This document shows positions 1 to 7,274 of a DNA stretch of 46,507 nt, piece by piece. The stretch is from an uncultured Coprococcus sp. (GTDB taxonomy: Bacteria > Bacillota > Clostridia > Lachnospirales > Lachnospiraceae). The notes under the pieces are model-generated. The model had not been told where the DNA came from and searched no databases. It saw nothing but the letters and a program-made list of their open reading frames with translations. The first letter of the stretch is position 1. Each line of letters begins with the position of its first letter. The stretch spans positions 1 to 46,507 of the forward strand of contig CAKQIY010000018.1 in the NCBI GenBank assembly GCA_934247115.1, read 5' to 3'. The translations under genes were made by a program, and so were the position numbers.

Positions 1-346
1 TGGCTGTCAGAATTGCATTGGCTAATGTGTTTTGTTCAACTCCATCAAGAGTGCCGTTTACAAGTCCTGCAAACCAGAAAAGCTGACCTGCATTTCCAAT
101 CTCGTACACATCGTCCTTGCTATTATCATCGTCAATATCATACTTGTCTGTAGTGAGCACCGCCGACTGGTAAGCATCACATTCTGTACAAAAACCCTGT
201 GAATTATAGTTGTGCGATTCTGTTCCTTCAGCTTTCGCAGTGATTGTTTTTAAGCCACCTGCCCCGATCACAGGCGCCAGCGACGTAACCATCGCCACCG
301 TAAGTGCTGTTATAATTCCCTTCTTAAATAGTATTTCTTTTCTCAT
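1..346 (-). CDS. Secreted surface protein, N-terminal fragment (runs off window)
   Basis: Reading the minus strand from an ATG at 346 gives 115 codons open to the window edge. A GGAGG sits about 8 nt before the ATG. The product starts with a signal peptide: MRKE, basic residues, then a hydrophobic stretch ending near AGGLKTITAKA. After it come FCTEC and the segment VYEIGNAGQLFWFAGLVNG, which I recognise from large secreted repeat proteins of gut Lachnospiraceae. It is therefore probably exported and perhaps cell-surface bound. No enzymatic domain is visible in the part present, and the cell-wall anchor, if any, lies outside the window. The ATG overlaps the TGA of the truncated TetR gene (ATGA), so translation may be coupled. 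The export prediction is solid; the function is unknown. Confidence 0.75.
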   Translation of the reverse strand, partial: MRKEILFKKGIITALTVAMVTSLAPVIGAGGLKTITAKAEGTESHNYNSQGFCTECDAYQSAVLTTDKYDIDDDNSKDDVYEIGNAGQLFWFAGLVNGTLDGVEQNTLANAILTA

Positions 347-459
347 TCCATACCTCCATTCGCCTCTATCTTCTTGTCTACGAACAGCTCAAATGCAACA
401 TCAAGTATCTTTCTATTGCGCTCATCCATTTCCTCTTTTAGTTTTTCCGGATCTCTCAT
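343..459 (-). pseudogene. TetR-family regulator truncated after 38 codons
   Basis: An ATG at 459 opens 38 codons ending in TGA at 343. The peptide runs MRDPEKLKEEMDERNRKILD, then VAFELFVDKKIEANGGME. The part RKILDVAFELFVDKKIEA matches the first helix of TetR/AcrR repressors (pattern ILDaAfeLFaekGieat). It breaks off exactly where the helix-turn-helix should begin, so it cannot bind DNA. The last codons carry the ribosome site (GGAGG) of the surface-protein gene, and stop and start overlap. A good sigma-A promoter and an inverted repeat lie upstream. I read it as a TetR gene interrupted by a rearrangement. It could instead now serve as a short leader peptide for the downstream gene. Confidence 0.6.
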
Positions 460-495
460 ATATTACTTTACACTCCAAAATTACATTATGATACT

Positions 496-524
496 TCCTG
501 TCTCACAATAAATATTTTACAGGA
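496..524. promoter_or_regulatory. Inverted repeat over the -10, possible TetR-type operator
   Basis: TCCTGT (496-501) and ACAGGA (519-524) form a 6-bp inverted repeat with a 17-bp spacer. The right arm overlaps the -10 hexamer. TetR repressors commonly bind such palindromes in their own promoters. The adjacent TetR gene is truncated, so any repressor would have to come from elsewhere. The arms are short and the call is tentative. Confidence 0.35.
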
Positions 525-542
525 CTATCTTATGTCAGTCAA
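514..542 (-). promoter_or_regulatory. Sigma-A promoter of the truncated TetR / surface-protein unit
   Basis: On the minus strand, TTGACT (complement of 537-542) is followed by exactly 17 nt and TAAAAT (complement of 514-519). Each hexamer matches consensus at five of six positions. Transcription would start near 507, about 48 nt before the TetR ATG at 459. This is the clearest promoter seen in the window. Confidence 0.75.
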
Positions 543-545
543 CAA

Positions 546-590
546 AAATCCCAGAAGTCACATTTCGATAGTAAGTAACTACTGGGATTT
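546..590 (-). terminator. Rho-independent terminator after the hip remnant
   Basis: AAATCCCAG (546-554) pairs with CTGGGATTT (582-590). Three further pairs (AGT/ACT) follow across an A-A mismatch. On the minus strand the stem is followed by TTTTTGTT. It lies just after the stop at 611 of the HipA-like remnant and would end that transcript before the TetR promoter. Confidence 0.7.
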
Positions 591-610
591 CGTATTATAT
601 TAAATTTTTA

Positions 611-763
611 TCAATCTGCCAAAATCACCATTCTTTCCTCAATCAAATGATTGAAGTCTGATTTCATTTTTTCAGGTATATAAGATTCGTCGCACATCTT
701 TTTCATTTTGTCCTTATTTTTAACTACCAAACTTATCTAAAAGTAGTATCCACCATCAATCAT
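611..763 (-). pseudogene. HipA-like toxin remnant (C-terminal tail)
   Basis: An ATG overlapping the hipB stop opens MIDGGYYF and then hits TAG. The same frame continues past the stop to TGA at 611. The continuation contains KMKKMCDESYIPEKMKSD, then FNHLIEERMVILAD. This resembles the extreme C-terminus of HipA kinases in clostridia (pattern like sFLseemKekYleliekRl). The kinase body of roughly 300 residues is absent, so no active toxin is made. Position and overlap fit a hipBA operon that suffered a large deletion. The family call rests on a short tail; a small unrelated ORF remnant remains possible. Confidence 0.45.
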
Positions 764-959
764 CCTTTCTCCCTGGAACCGCCTCCATGCCGAACATTGC
801 AAGAGCTTCATTGACCTTATCCATGCGAACAGTTTCTTTCCCTTGTTCAAGTTCGCGGACAAATCTAAGACCAAGTCCTGATCTAATCGCAAATTCTTCC
901 TGTGTAAGACCCGCTTCTTTTCTGTTAGTCTTTATAAATTCAGCTATCTTATTCATCAT
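756..959 (-). CDS. HipB-like XRE-family helix-turn-helix regulator
   Basis: This is a 67-residue protein beginning MMNKIAEFIKTNRKEAGLTQ. Helix-turn-helix residues LTQEEFAIRSGLGLRFVREL lie at about 18-37, followed by EQGKETVRMDKVNEALAMFG. This is the layout of HipB-type antitoxins, which bind DNA as dimers and neutralise the partner kinase HipA. AGAGG precedes the tandem ATGATG start by about 6 nt. The partner gene downstream survives only as a tail, so this may be an orphan antitoxin that still acts as a DNA-binding protein. A large inverted repeat lies upstream at 1027-1081. The HTH call is firm; the antitoxin label is inferred. Confidence 0.8.
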   Translation of the reverse strand: MMNKIAEFIKTNRKEAGLTQEEFAIRSGLGLRFVRELEQGKETVRMDKVNEALAMFGMEAVPGRKDD

Positions 960-1026
960 TATTACCTCTTATTCGTGATTCCTCCTACATATGATTCCTC
1001 TTACACGCTATTCTCCTTATATATTA

Positions 1027-1081
1027 CACCCGATAAGGTATAATAATCGCAACAAGCAGCAAAATTATACCCCATCGGGTG
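1027..1081. repeat. Large interrupted inverted repeat between dpaB and hipB
   Basis: Left arm 1027-1044 reads CACCCGATAAGGTATAAT and right arm 1064-1081 reads ATTATACCCCATCGGGTG. Sixteen of 18 positions pair, with an internal AA/CC mismatch and a 19-nt loop. It begins 8 nt after the dpaB stop and ends about 70 nt before the hipB start. It could act as a dpaB transcript end, but no T-run follows on the minus strand. Alternatively it is an operator for the neighbouring HTH protein. Confidence 0.6.
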
Positions 1082-1089
1082 CTATAAAT

Positions 1090-1671
1090 CTACTTTATGA
1101 GAACAGGCTGTATCTGCCTTCCCTCAAGAGCCTCCTCTATGGTGGCCGGGATAAGGTCAAGCCTGCTTATCAGCGAATTTGGCTTCTTCACACAGTTGTC
1201 CTGTTCAAATGGAACAAAATAAATATTTTTCATGTTCATGAGCTGACCTATATTCTTGAAGTTCATACCCATGGCGTCATTTGTCGAAACCGATATGATG
1301 AGCGGCTTGTTGTTCCTCAGATGCGCTTTCGCAGCCATGAGAACCGATGTGTCTGTTATTCCATTTGTCAGCTTGGCGATGGTGTTGCCGGTACAAGGTG
1401 CTATGACTAGCGCATCAAGATATGCCTTAGGACCTATAGGCTCTGCCTCCTGTATGGTGTAAATACCCTTTCTTCCTGCTATCGTCTCAACGTCATTTAT
1501 AAATTTGTCAGCTTTTCCAAATCTTGTGTCGTACTCTGCGGAGTGAGGCGAGAATATCGGATACACATTTATTCCCATCTCAACCATTTTCTTTATTTCT
1601 ATCTTAATCTTATCAAAGGTACAAAATGAACCGGTTATTGCCATACCTACATTGCACTTTGATAAATCCAT
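1090..1671 (-). CDS. dpaB: Dipicolinate synthase subunit B
   Basis: This 193-residue flavoprotein-like subunit works with DpaA to form pyridine-2,6-dicarboxylate from dihydroxy-tetrahydrodipicolinate in the mother cell during sporulation. The product is loaded into the spore core with calcium. The sequence starts MDLSKCNVGMAITGSFCTFD, the Rossmann-type loop typical of DpaB (SpoVFB). It also has LDALVIAPCTGNTIAKLTNG and KPLIISVSTNDAMG, both family hallmarks. Length matches the family (about 200). The start is preceded by AGGAG. It lies 47 nt downstream of dpaA and is probably co-transcribed with it. Sporulation-specific (mother-cell sigma) control is expected but I could not identify the promoter. 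Confidence 0.95.
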   Translation of the reverse strand: MDLSKCNVGMAITGSFCTFDKIKIEIKKMVEMGINVYPIFSPHSAEYDTRFGKADKFINDVETIAGRKGIYTIQEAEPIGPKAYLDALVIAPCTGNTIAKLTNGITDTSVLMAAKAHLRNNKPLIISVSTNDAMGMNFKNIGQLMNMKNIYFVPFEQDNCVKKPNSLISRLDLIPATIEEALEGRQIQPVLIK

Positions 1672-1718
1672 GTTATATACACTCCTATTTATTAAGCGTC
1701 AGTTCATACAAATCCATT

Positions 1719-2636
1719 TCAGCGGTGAGCTGACACTGCCTCTATCACTGTATTGGCAAGAATCATCCCCGAGGTCTTTGGAGACAGCTTACCCGGGATT
1801 CCCAGGCTGTGTTTATAAGGAATATCATGTTCCTTGCAATAATCAAAATCCACTCCTCCCGGCATAGATGCTATATCTATTACAACCGCATGTCTGCTGA
1901 GCAGAGACAGGATATCTTCACATACAACTCTCGCAGGGACTGTATTGAAGCAGAAATCCACTTCTGACAATATATGTCTATATATCGGAATATCCTCAAA
2001 TGACATAACCTTATAGCCTATGAGCGCCGCATCATTCCTCTGCTTTGGACGTCTGGCCATGACTATAACGTCTGCTCCCCATGAAGCCAGTCGCTTTGCC
2101 AAAGCACTGGCACACTTGCCAAATCCTGTAACAAGGCATAGACTTCCGTCTATATTGATATCAGACAGTACCTCTGCATCACACACCGCCCCCTCCGCTG
2201 TCGCCACAGCATTTCTCGCCGCAACTACATCATCTGAGAGAAAATCAAATACATAAGGACCATTTTCATTCATATCCGACATATATTTGCCGATACCACC
2301 ACCGAACACCATGTCAAATTCACCACAGCACTCAAGGATACTGTTCACAGTGAGAAGAGTTCTGCCATTTACAAATTCTCCGTCCCTTGTCACAGGCACG
2401 GGAAGGATCACCGCCTTCATCCCTGTTCCAGATGGTGATGCACATTCACCCTCTATCAGTCTGCGGAATCCCACTCCCGAGGCCCCGGATATGATCGTGA
2501 CTGATGAATGTCTGATCAGATCGGCATCATAAGGATCAAAATGAAACACATTGCTTCCTTTGTCTGCAAGTGCCAGCGACATATAACAACTTCTCCTATC
2601 ACCGCCAACCACATAGTATACACAATCCATATTCAT
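1719..2636 (-). CDS. dpaA: Dipicolinate synthase subunit A
   Basis: A 305-residue NAD(P)-dependent subunit of spore dipicolinate synthase. The N-terminal domain starts with YVVGGDRRSCYMSLALADKG. A second Rossmann domain has CLVTGFGKCASALAKRLASW near 166-185, the dinucleotide fold. The end, SLGIPGKLSPKTSGMILANT, is characteristic of DpaA (SpoVFA). Length agrees with the Bacillus protein (about 297). It precedes dpaB on the same strand and follows the dacF-like gene after about 60 nt. All three could form one sporulation unit. Confidence 0.95.
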   Translation of the reverse strand: MNMDCVYYVVGGDRRSCYMSLALADKGSNVFHFDPYDADLIRHSSVTIISGASGVGFRRLIEGECASPSGTGMKAVILPVPVTRDGEFVNGRTLLTVNSILECCGEFDMVFGGGIGKYMSDMNENGPYVFDFLSDDVVAARNAVATAEGAVCDAEVLSDINIDGSLCLVTGFGKCASALAKRLASWGADVIVMARRPKQRNDAALIGYKVMSFEDIPIYRHILSEVDFCFNTVPARVVCEDILSLLSRHAVVIDIASMPGGVDFDYCKEHDIPYKHSLGIPGKLSPKTSGMILANTVIEAVSAHR

Positions 2637-2696
2637 ACCCTAGTGCACCGCCCTTATATTATTGATAATTTAATATATGCCGGGGCCAGCCGGATG

Positions 2697-3890
2697 TTAC
2701 ATCAATACACGTTTCATAACCTTCATGATATCATTGTATATAGATACATCATCCATAGACTGCGCTAGTGATACATTTTCAATATCTATCAATGTATCAC
2801 CACTATAAATCAGCATATAACCAACAACCATTCCTTTATATACAGGAGCATGCACCTCGTCAGCAACTTTATATTCATAACGTAGTTCCTGTCCCACCGA
2901 TGCATACGTCATACTCACACTGCATATCGTATCCACCGTACCTGGTGTCATTGATTTTGATGAATATTCTACCTGGACATCTGGGGGATCCGGTGCTGAC
3001 AATTCAGTATATGCTGCATTTTCTTCCGCATACATAACAAGCTGCCTGGAGTCTTTCCATTTGTATGTCTTATTGTTCGGCCATCCGCAGCCGAGAAGAG
3101 CCCATATATATGTATGACCATTTCTGGATGCTGCTCCGACATAACAATAGCCTGCATCACATGTGAATCCTGTCTTTCCCGATACAGCTTCATCCATCAT
3201 ATCCAGAAGTGCGTTATGGTTCACACAGGAGAAAGATCTTTGTCCCGAGCTGTCGCTAAAAGCATACGCTTTTGTCTGTGTGATCTCCAGAAATTCTTCT
3301 TTCTGCGGAGAAACCATTATGCAGTATCTCATAATCCTTGCAAGATCCGCTGCCGATGTCCCATGCACTCCTGTATCATCCTGAGCGTCCAGGCCATTGG
3401 GAGTGATAAAATATGAATCATGACAACCCAGTTCCTCTGCCTTCGCATTCATCATATCAGCAAAAGTCTGAACAGATCCGGCTATATGCTCCGCTATGAC
3501 AACTGCTGCATCATTATAGCTCTCAAGCATCAGTGCATACAGCATATCTTCAAGCCGGTACTGTTCGCCCTCCCTGGCTCCAAGTCTTACTTCTGGCATC
3601 TTGGCTGCATACGCAGACACCAAAACCTCATCTTCCATATTGCCACACTCAAGCGCAAGTATGCATGTGAGTATCTTGGTGGTGCTGGCATTGGGTCTGT
3701 GATCACTGGCATTCTTCTCATATAAAACATCACCGTTCTCGCCATCAATAAGAATAGCGTTCCCGGCAAACAGCTGCAGTCCGCTATCCTCCTGTGCGTG
3801 CACTATGTATGATGGAAGCATACTATTTGCCGCTATACAGACAACTATCCATATTGTCATCATGGACAGAAATTTTATTCTTTTATACAT
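2697..3890 (-). CDS. dacF: D-alanyl-D-alanine carboxypeptidase, DacF-like
   Basis: A 397-residue secreted serine DD-peptidase (S11, low-molecular-weight PBP) that trims the terminal D-Ala of peptidoglycan stem peptides. A signal segment (FLSMMTIWIVVCIAANSML) leads the protein. The three active-site motifs are present in order: SxxK as ASTTK (about 69-73), SYN in LMLESYNDAAV (about 119), and KTG in VSGKTGFTCD (about 239). A C-terminal beta domain completes the PBP5-like layout. It sits next to scpAB and dpaAB, and a related sporulation carboxypeptidase lies by scpAB in Bacillus. A role in spore cortex cross-linking is therefore likely. The exact paralogue (DacF versus DacB) is inferred. Confidence 0.88.
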   Translation of the reverse strand: MYKRIKFLSMMTIWIVVCIAANSMLPSYIVHAQEDSGLQLFAGNAILIDGENGDVLYEKNASDHRPNASTTKILTCILALECGNMEDEVLVSAYAAKMPEVRLGAREGEQYRLEDMLYALMLESYNDAAVVIAEHIAGSVQTFADMMNAKAEELGCHDSYFITPNGLDAQDDTGVHGTSAADLARIMRYCIMVSPQKEEFLEITQTKAYAFSDSSGQRSFSCVNHNALLDMMDEAVSGKTGFTCDAGYCYVGAASRNGHTYIWALLGCGWPNNKTYKWKDSRQLVMYAEENAAYTELSAPDPPDVQVEYSSKSMTPGTVDTICSVSMTYASVGQELRYEYKVADEVHAPVYKGMVVGYMLIYSGDTLIDIENVSLAQSMDDVSIYNDIMKVMKRVLM

Positions 3891-4046
3891 ATGTACGGAA
3901 TCCTCTCATTATCAGTCATGATATTATATTATTGAAATCAAAATAAAATTACTTACAAGTTGCCTGCAATTAAAAAAGCCATGAACTATATGTACAGGAT
4001 AGATTCCTGTGCACACAATTCACAGCTTGTATATTGTTCTTCTCCA

Positions 4047-4739
4047 TCACTCTTCGGATGTGGTATCTACACTCAAGGTGAAGTCGGCCTCTTCCAGAGC
4101 TTCCTTCTTGAAGTCCTCTATCTTGTCCGGACTTATAAGTGGGAGGTCATTGGTTGAGGACACACCAAAGCATCGGAGGAATTCTTCTGTAGTACCGAAC
4201 ATGATCGGTCGTCCCGGCGCATCCAGTCTTCCAACCTCCTGTACTAGATTGTATTCGATAAGCTTGTTGATAGCATGTACGCATGACACACCTCTGATAG
4301 CCTCAATCTCAGGCCTCGTGATAGGCTGTTTGTAGGCAATTATGGACAGAGTCTCCAATACTACATCCGTAAGAGACAGCTTCTTCGGAGTATTGACGAT
4401 CTTCGCCAACACACCATAATATTCGTTGCGCGTACACAGCTGCAATGATCCATCCAGATCGATAATCTTTATTCCTCTGTCACTGTTGTTATAGTTATAT
4501 ATTATGTTTTCCAGCTGCTTTACAAGCTTTTTTTTCTCCATCTCAAGTGCCGATGCAAGCCTGTCTATGGATACCGATTCACCAACTGAAAAAAGTATAG
4601 CCTCAAGAGCTGATGTAAGATACTCATCACTGTACTCTTTGTACTGAGGTTCCTCTGATCCATCGTCCTCAGCGACTTTATCCGGCGCTTTATTTATATC
4701 TTCTAATTCTTCATTCTGCATATCTTCGTTATTCATCAT
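4047..4739 (-). CDS. scpB: Segregation and condensation protein B
   Basis: A 230-residue winged-helix kleisin partner. With ScpA and SMC it forms the complex that compacts and segregates the chromosome. It has an acidic N-terminal tail of about 40 residues (MMNNEDMQNEELEDINK). The paired winged helices follow: ALEAILFSVGESVSIDRLAS, then TDVVLETLSIIAYKQPITRP and IEAIRGVSCVHAINKLIEYN, the best-conserved ScpB stretch. GRPIMFGTTEEFLRCFGVSS closes the domain. The gene starts 10 nt after the scpA stop, the usual scpA-scpB order. The acidic N-terminal extension is longer than usual but common in this family of bacteria. Confidence 0.96.
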   Translation of the reverse strand: MMNNEDMQNEELEDINKAPDKVAEDDGSEEPQYKEYSDEYLTSALEAILFSVGESVSIDRLASALEMEKKKLVKQLENIIYNYNNSDRGIKIIDLDGSLQLCTRNEYYGVLAKIVNTPKKLSLTDVVLETLSIIAYKQPITRPEIEAIRGVSCVHAINKLIEYNLVQEVGRLDAPGRPIMFGTTEEFLRCFGVSSTNDLPLISPDKIEDFKKEALEEADFTLSVDTTSEE

Positions 4740-4749
4740 TACCTCATCT

Positions 4750-5508
4750 CTATATAGTATCCAGAGAATCTATGATAATCTCTCCGAATATCTCTTCCTG
4801 CCTGATCGTTATGGCACCTATCTTCATAAGCTCCAGTATTGCAAGAAATGTAACTATAATATTCATCTTGGAAGCCTGCATCTCAAGCAATGTCCTGAAA
4901 TTGATCCCTTCAAGTCCTCTGACCTGTTCCCTGACTTCAGCCATCTTCTCCTCAAGAGATATCTCCTCACGCTCTATCTCTTTGAATTTACTTCGAATAG
5001 GATCGACTTTGTCCACCTGCTTACGCATAACCGACTTGAATATCTCGTTCAGCTTCTGAAGATCTACATCCGCCTTGGATATCAACTCATATGGATCTAT
5101 ATCCTGCTTGACATTCTTCACATCCGCAGGGATTGTTGCCTTCTTGTAAAACGCCTTATTGCCCTCAAGCTCCATATCCTTGAGCTCGCTTGCAGCGTAC
5201 TTGTACATCTTATATTCAAGAAGTCTTCTGACAAGCTCTTCCCTCGGATCTTCTTCCTCTTCCGGATCTTCCTCATCCTTCGGTAACAGCATCTTGGACT
5301 TGATCTTGATAAGCGTTGCCGCCATGACGAGGAATTCGCTCATGATATCAAGATCCTCTTCCTCCATATTATTCACATATTCCAGATACTGCTCAGTTAT
5401 CGTGACAATGGGGATATCGTATATATTGACTTTATTTTTCTCAATCAAATGCAGCAGAAGATCCAGCGGACCCTCAAATACATTCAGCTTTACATCTATA
5501 GCAGACAT
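4750..5508 (-). CDS. scpA: Segregation and condensation protein A (kleisin)
   Basis: A kleisin of 252 residues that bridges the SMC heads and binds ScpB. I chose the ATG at 5508 (MSAIDVKLNVFEGPLDLLLH): GGAG lies 8 nt before it and FEGPLDLLLHLIEKNKVNIY is the standard ScpA beginning. An in-frame ATG at 5541 would add 11 residues that lack family similarity. The central part is highly charged (DEEDPEEEEDPREELVRRLL), as usual. The C-terminal winged helix carries VTFLAILELMKIGAITIRQE. It sits first in the scpA-scpB pair and is separated from spoIVA by a hairpin. Confidence 0.96.
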   Translation of the reverse strand: MSAIDVKLNVFEGPLDLLLHLIEKNKVNIYDIPIVTITEQYLEYVNNMEEEDLDIMSEFLVMAATLIKIKSKMLLPKDEEDPEEEEDPREELVRRLLEYKMYKYAASELKDMELEGNKAFYKKATIPADVKNVKQDIDPYELISKADVDLQKLNEIFKSVMRKQVDKVDPIRSKFKEIEREEISLEEKMAEVREQVRGLEGINFRTLLEMQASKMNIIVTFLAILELMKIGAITIRQEEIFGEIIIDSLDTI

Positions 5509-5568
5509 GCATGCATCTCCATCCTGTTTTATAACCACCAATTAATCTTTGAGATAACCTGACACAAT

Positions 5569-5606
5569 AAATGTCTAAGGTATCCGCCCGAACACCTTAG
5601 ACATTT
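5569..5606 (-). terminator. Hairpin terminator after spoIVA
   Basis: AAATGTCTAAGGT (5569-5581) and ACCTTAGACATTT (5594-5606) form a perfect 13-bp stem with a 12-nt loop, 29 nt after the spoIVA stop. On the minus strand the following run is only ATTG, so the T-tract is weak. The complement side ends in TTTTA, so it may act in both directions. Confidence 0.6.
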
Positions 5607-5634
5607 TAACATAGCCTGCCACCAATATGCAATC

Positions 5635-7101
5635 TTATATTATGATGCACACCATTCCGCCGTTACCATCATTGACAATCTTCTCCATGGTGTTCTGAAG
5701 CTTCTGCTGACTCTCTGCTCCAATCTTGCCGACCTTGTTATTGAGCCCGTCATCAACCAGCTGTTCTATTGTTTTGCCGAATATGTTCACTCCCCACATA
5801 TCTCCATCCACACTATTATCCGATATGTATGTGACCAGATCGTCAGCCTGCTCCTTGCTTCCCACAAGCGGCATGATCTCTGTCGTTATATTAGCCTTGA
5901 TCAAATGCACTGAAGGTGCATTCGCCGATATCTTCACTCCGAACTTACCGCCTGTCTTGATCACCTCAGGATTGCCGAGCTGCACGTTCTCTTTGTCCGG
6001 CATGACAAGGCCATATCCTCTGGTATTCACCTGCTCAAGTGCCCCTATAACGCTGGCACAATACTTCTTGTTATCAGCCATGGCTATGAGCTCAGTTATA
6101 AAATCATATTCGTTCGTGATATCCGCTCCCATCATGTCTGACAACATCTCATAATAATAATTGTCGTATATATCTACAGATATGTTCACACAGCCACTTG
6201 CCATATCTATATTGGAACACTTATATTTCCTAACATATTCATTATTCGGGTAGTTCATCCTGTCGATATCCCTGAGGCATTCAGCCACCCCAGTTATCTG
6301 AACCGCATCATTTATCAGACTGTTCTTAACCTCATTGTCATCACTAGTTACCTCAAGCCACTTTGGTATCTCAAAGTATATAGATGTGACCGGGAAGCTC
6401 ATGAGCAATTCTGTAAAAATATATGTAATATCTGATTCCTTCAGCTGTTCCACATTGACAGGGATAACGCTGGCTCCATATGTATCGCTAAGCTCCGCCG
6501 CAAGTGCCATAGTCTGGGCACTTGATGGTTTATCAGTATTCAGAAGTACTACAAATGGTTTTCCAATAGCCTTGAGCTCATCCACAGTCTTCTGTTCCGC
6601 CTCTATATAACTCTCTCTTTTCAGCTCACCGAAGCTTCCATCAGTTGTTACCACGATCCCAACTGTTGAATGATTATTTATCACCTTATTTGTTCCTATC
6701 TCTGCAGCCTTTGAGAATGGTATATCATAATCATACCATGGAGTTCTGACCATTCTCTCCTTGCCATCCTCAAATTGCCCCTCAGCATCCTTCACGACAT
6801 ACCCTACACAGTCTATCATCTTAACTTTCATATCAATGTTTTCTCCAACATTGATCGATACAGCATCCTTAGGTATAAATTTTGGTTCAGTCGTCATTAT
6901 AGTTTTTCCAGCCGCCGACTGCGGAAGTTCATCCAGCGCAAGCTGATGGTCGTTTTCGTCTAAAATATTCGGTATGACCATCTGATTCATAAATGTTTTT
7001 ATGAATGTTGATTTTCCTGTTCTTACCGGTCCGACTACGCCGATGTATATTTCTCCGTTTGTTCTCGCCTTGATATCCTGATATACCTGATACTCCTCCA
7101 T
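5635..7101 (-). CDS. spoIVA: Stage IV sporulation protein A, spore coat morphogenetic ATPase
   Basis: A 488-residue ATPase that polymerises on the outer forespore membrane and forms the base on which the spore coat assembles. I chose the ATG at 7101 (MEEYQVYQDIKARTNGEIYI): GGAGG lies 4-5 nt before it and this matches the known N-terminus. An ATG at 7116 would add five residues. The P-loop is GVVGPVRTGKSTFIK at about 18-32. A Walker B-like segment follows at VKMIDCVGYVV. The C-terminus GNGGMVCIII matches the conserved membrane-anchoring tail. Length fits Bacillus SpoIVA (492). Mother-cell SigE control is expected from the family, but I saw no convincing site. Confidence 0.97.
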   Translation of the reverse strand: MEEYQVYQDIKARTNGEIYIGVVGPVRTGKSTFIKTFMNQMVIPNILDENDHQLALDELPQSAAGKTIMTTEPKFIPKDAVSINVGENIDMKVKMIDCVGYVVKDAEGQFEDGKERMVRTPWYDYDIPFSKAAEIGTNKVINNHSTVGIVVTTDGSFGELKRESYIEAEQKTVDELKAIGKPFVVLLNTDKPSSAQTMALAAELSDTYGASVIPVNVEQLKESDITYIFTELLMSFPVTSIYFEIPKWLEVTSDDNEVKNSLINDAVQITGVAECLRDIDRMNYPNNEYVRKYKCSNIDMASGCVNISVDIYDNYYYEMLSDMMGADITNEYDFITELIAMADNKKYCASVIGALEQVNTRGYGLVMPDKENVQLGNPEVIKTGGKFGVKISANAPSVHLIKANITTEIMPLVGSKEQADDLVTYISDNSVDGDMWGVNIFGKTIEQLVDDGLNNKVGKIGAESQQKLQNTMEKIVNDGNGGMVCIII

Positions 7102-7211
7102 ACATCCTCCTGCCATGCTATTTATTTACATAACTTAATTACTGTAAACATAATAGATCTACGGTCATTTTCTATATATAGCATATGAATGTAACTGCTG
7201 TTTTATGAACA

Positions 7212-7256
7212 AAAAAATCCCCCAGAATATCACCATATAAGGTGATATTCCCGGGG
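7212..7256 (-). terminator. Strong terminator of the giant adhesin gene
   Basis: GAATATCACC (7225-7234) and GGTGATATTC (7241-7250) form a 10-bp stem, extended outward by C/G pairs (7219-7222 with 7253-7256). On the minus strand it is followed by ATTTTTTT (complement of 7211-7218). It lies about 20 nt past the adhesin stop. It would separate the adhesin transcript from spoIVA. Confidence 0.9.
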
Positions 7257-7274
7257 ACATGTCACAGCTTTGTA

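Noticed and set aside
7117..7211. SigE promoter of spoIVA
   Set aside because: The family implies one, but the AT-rich sequence has no pair of elements with convincing match and spacing.
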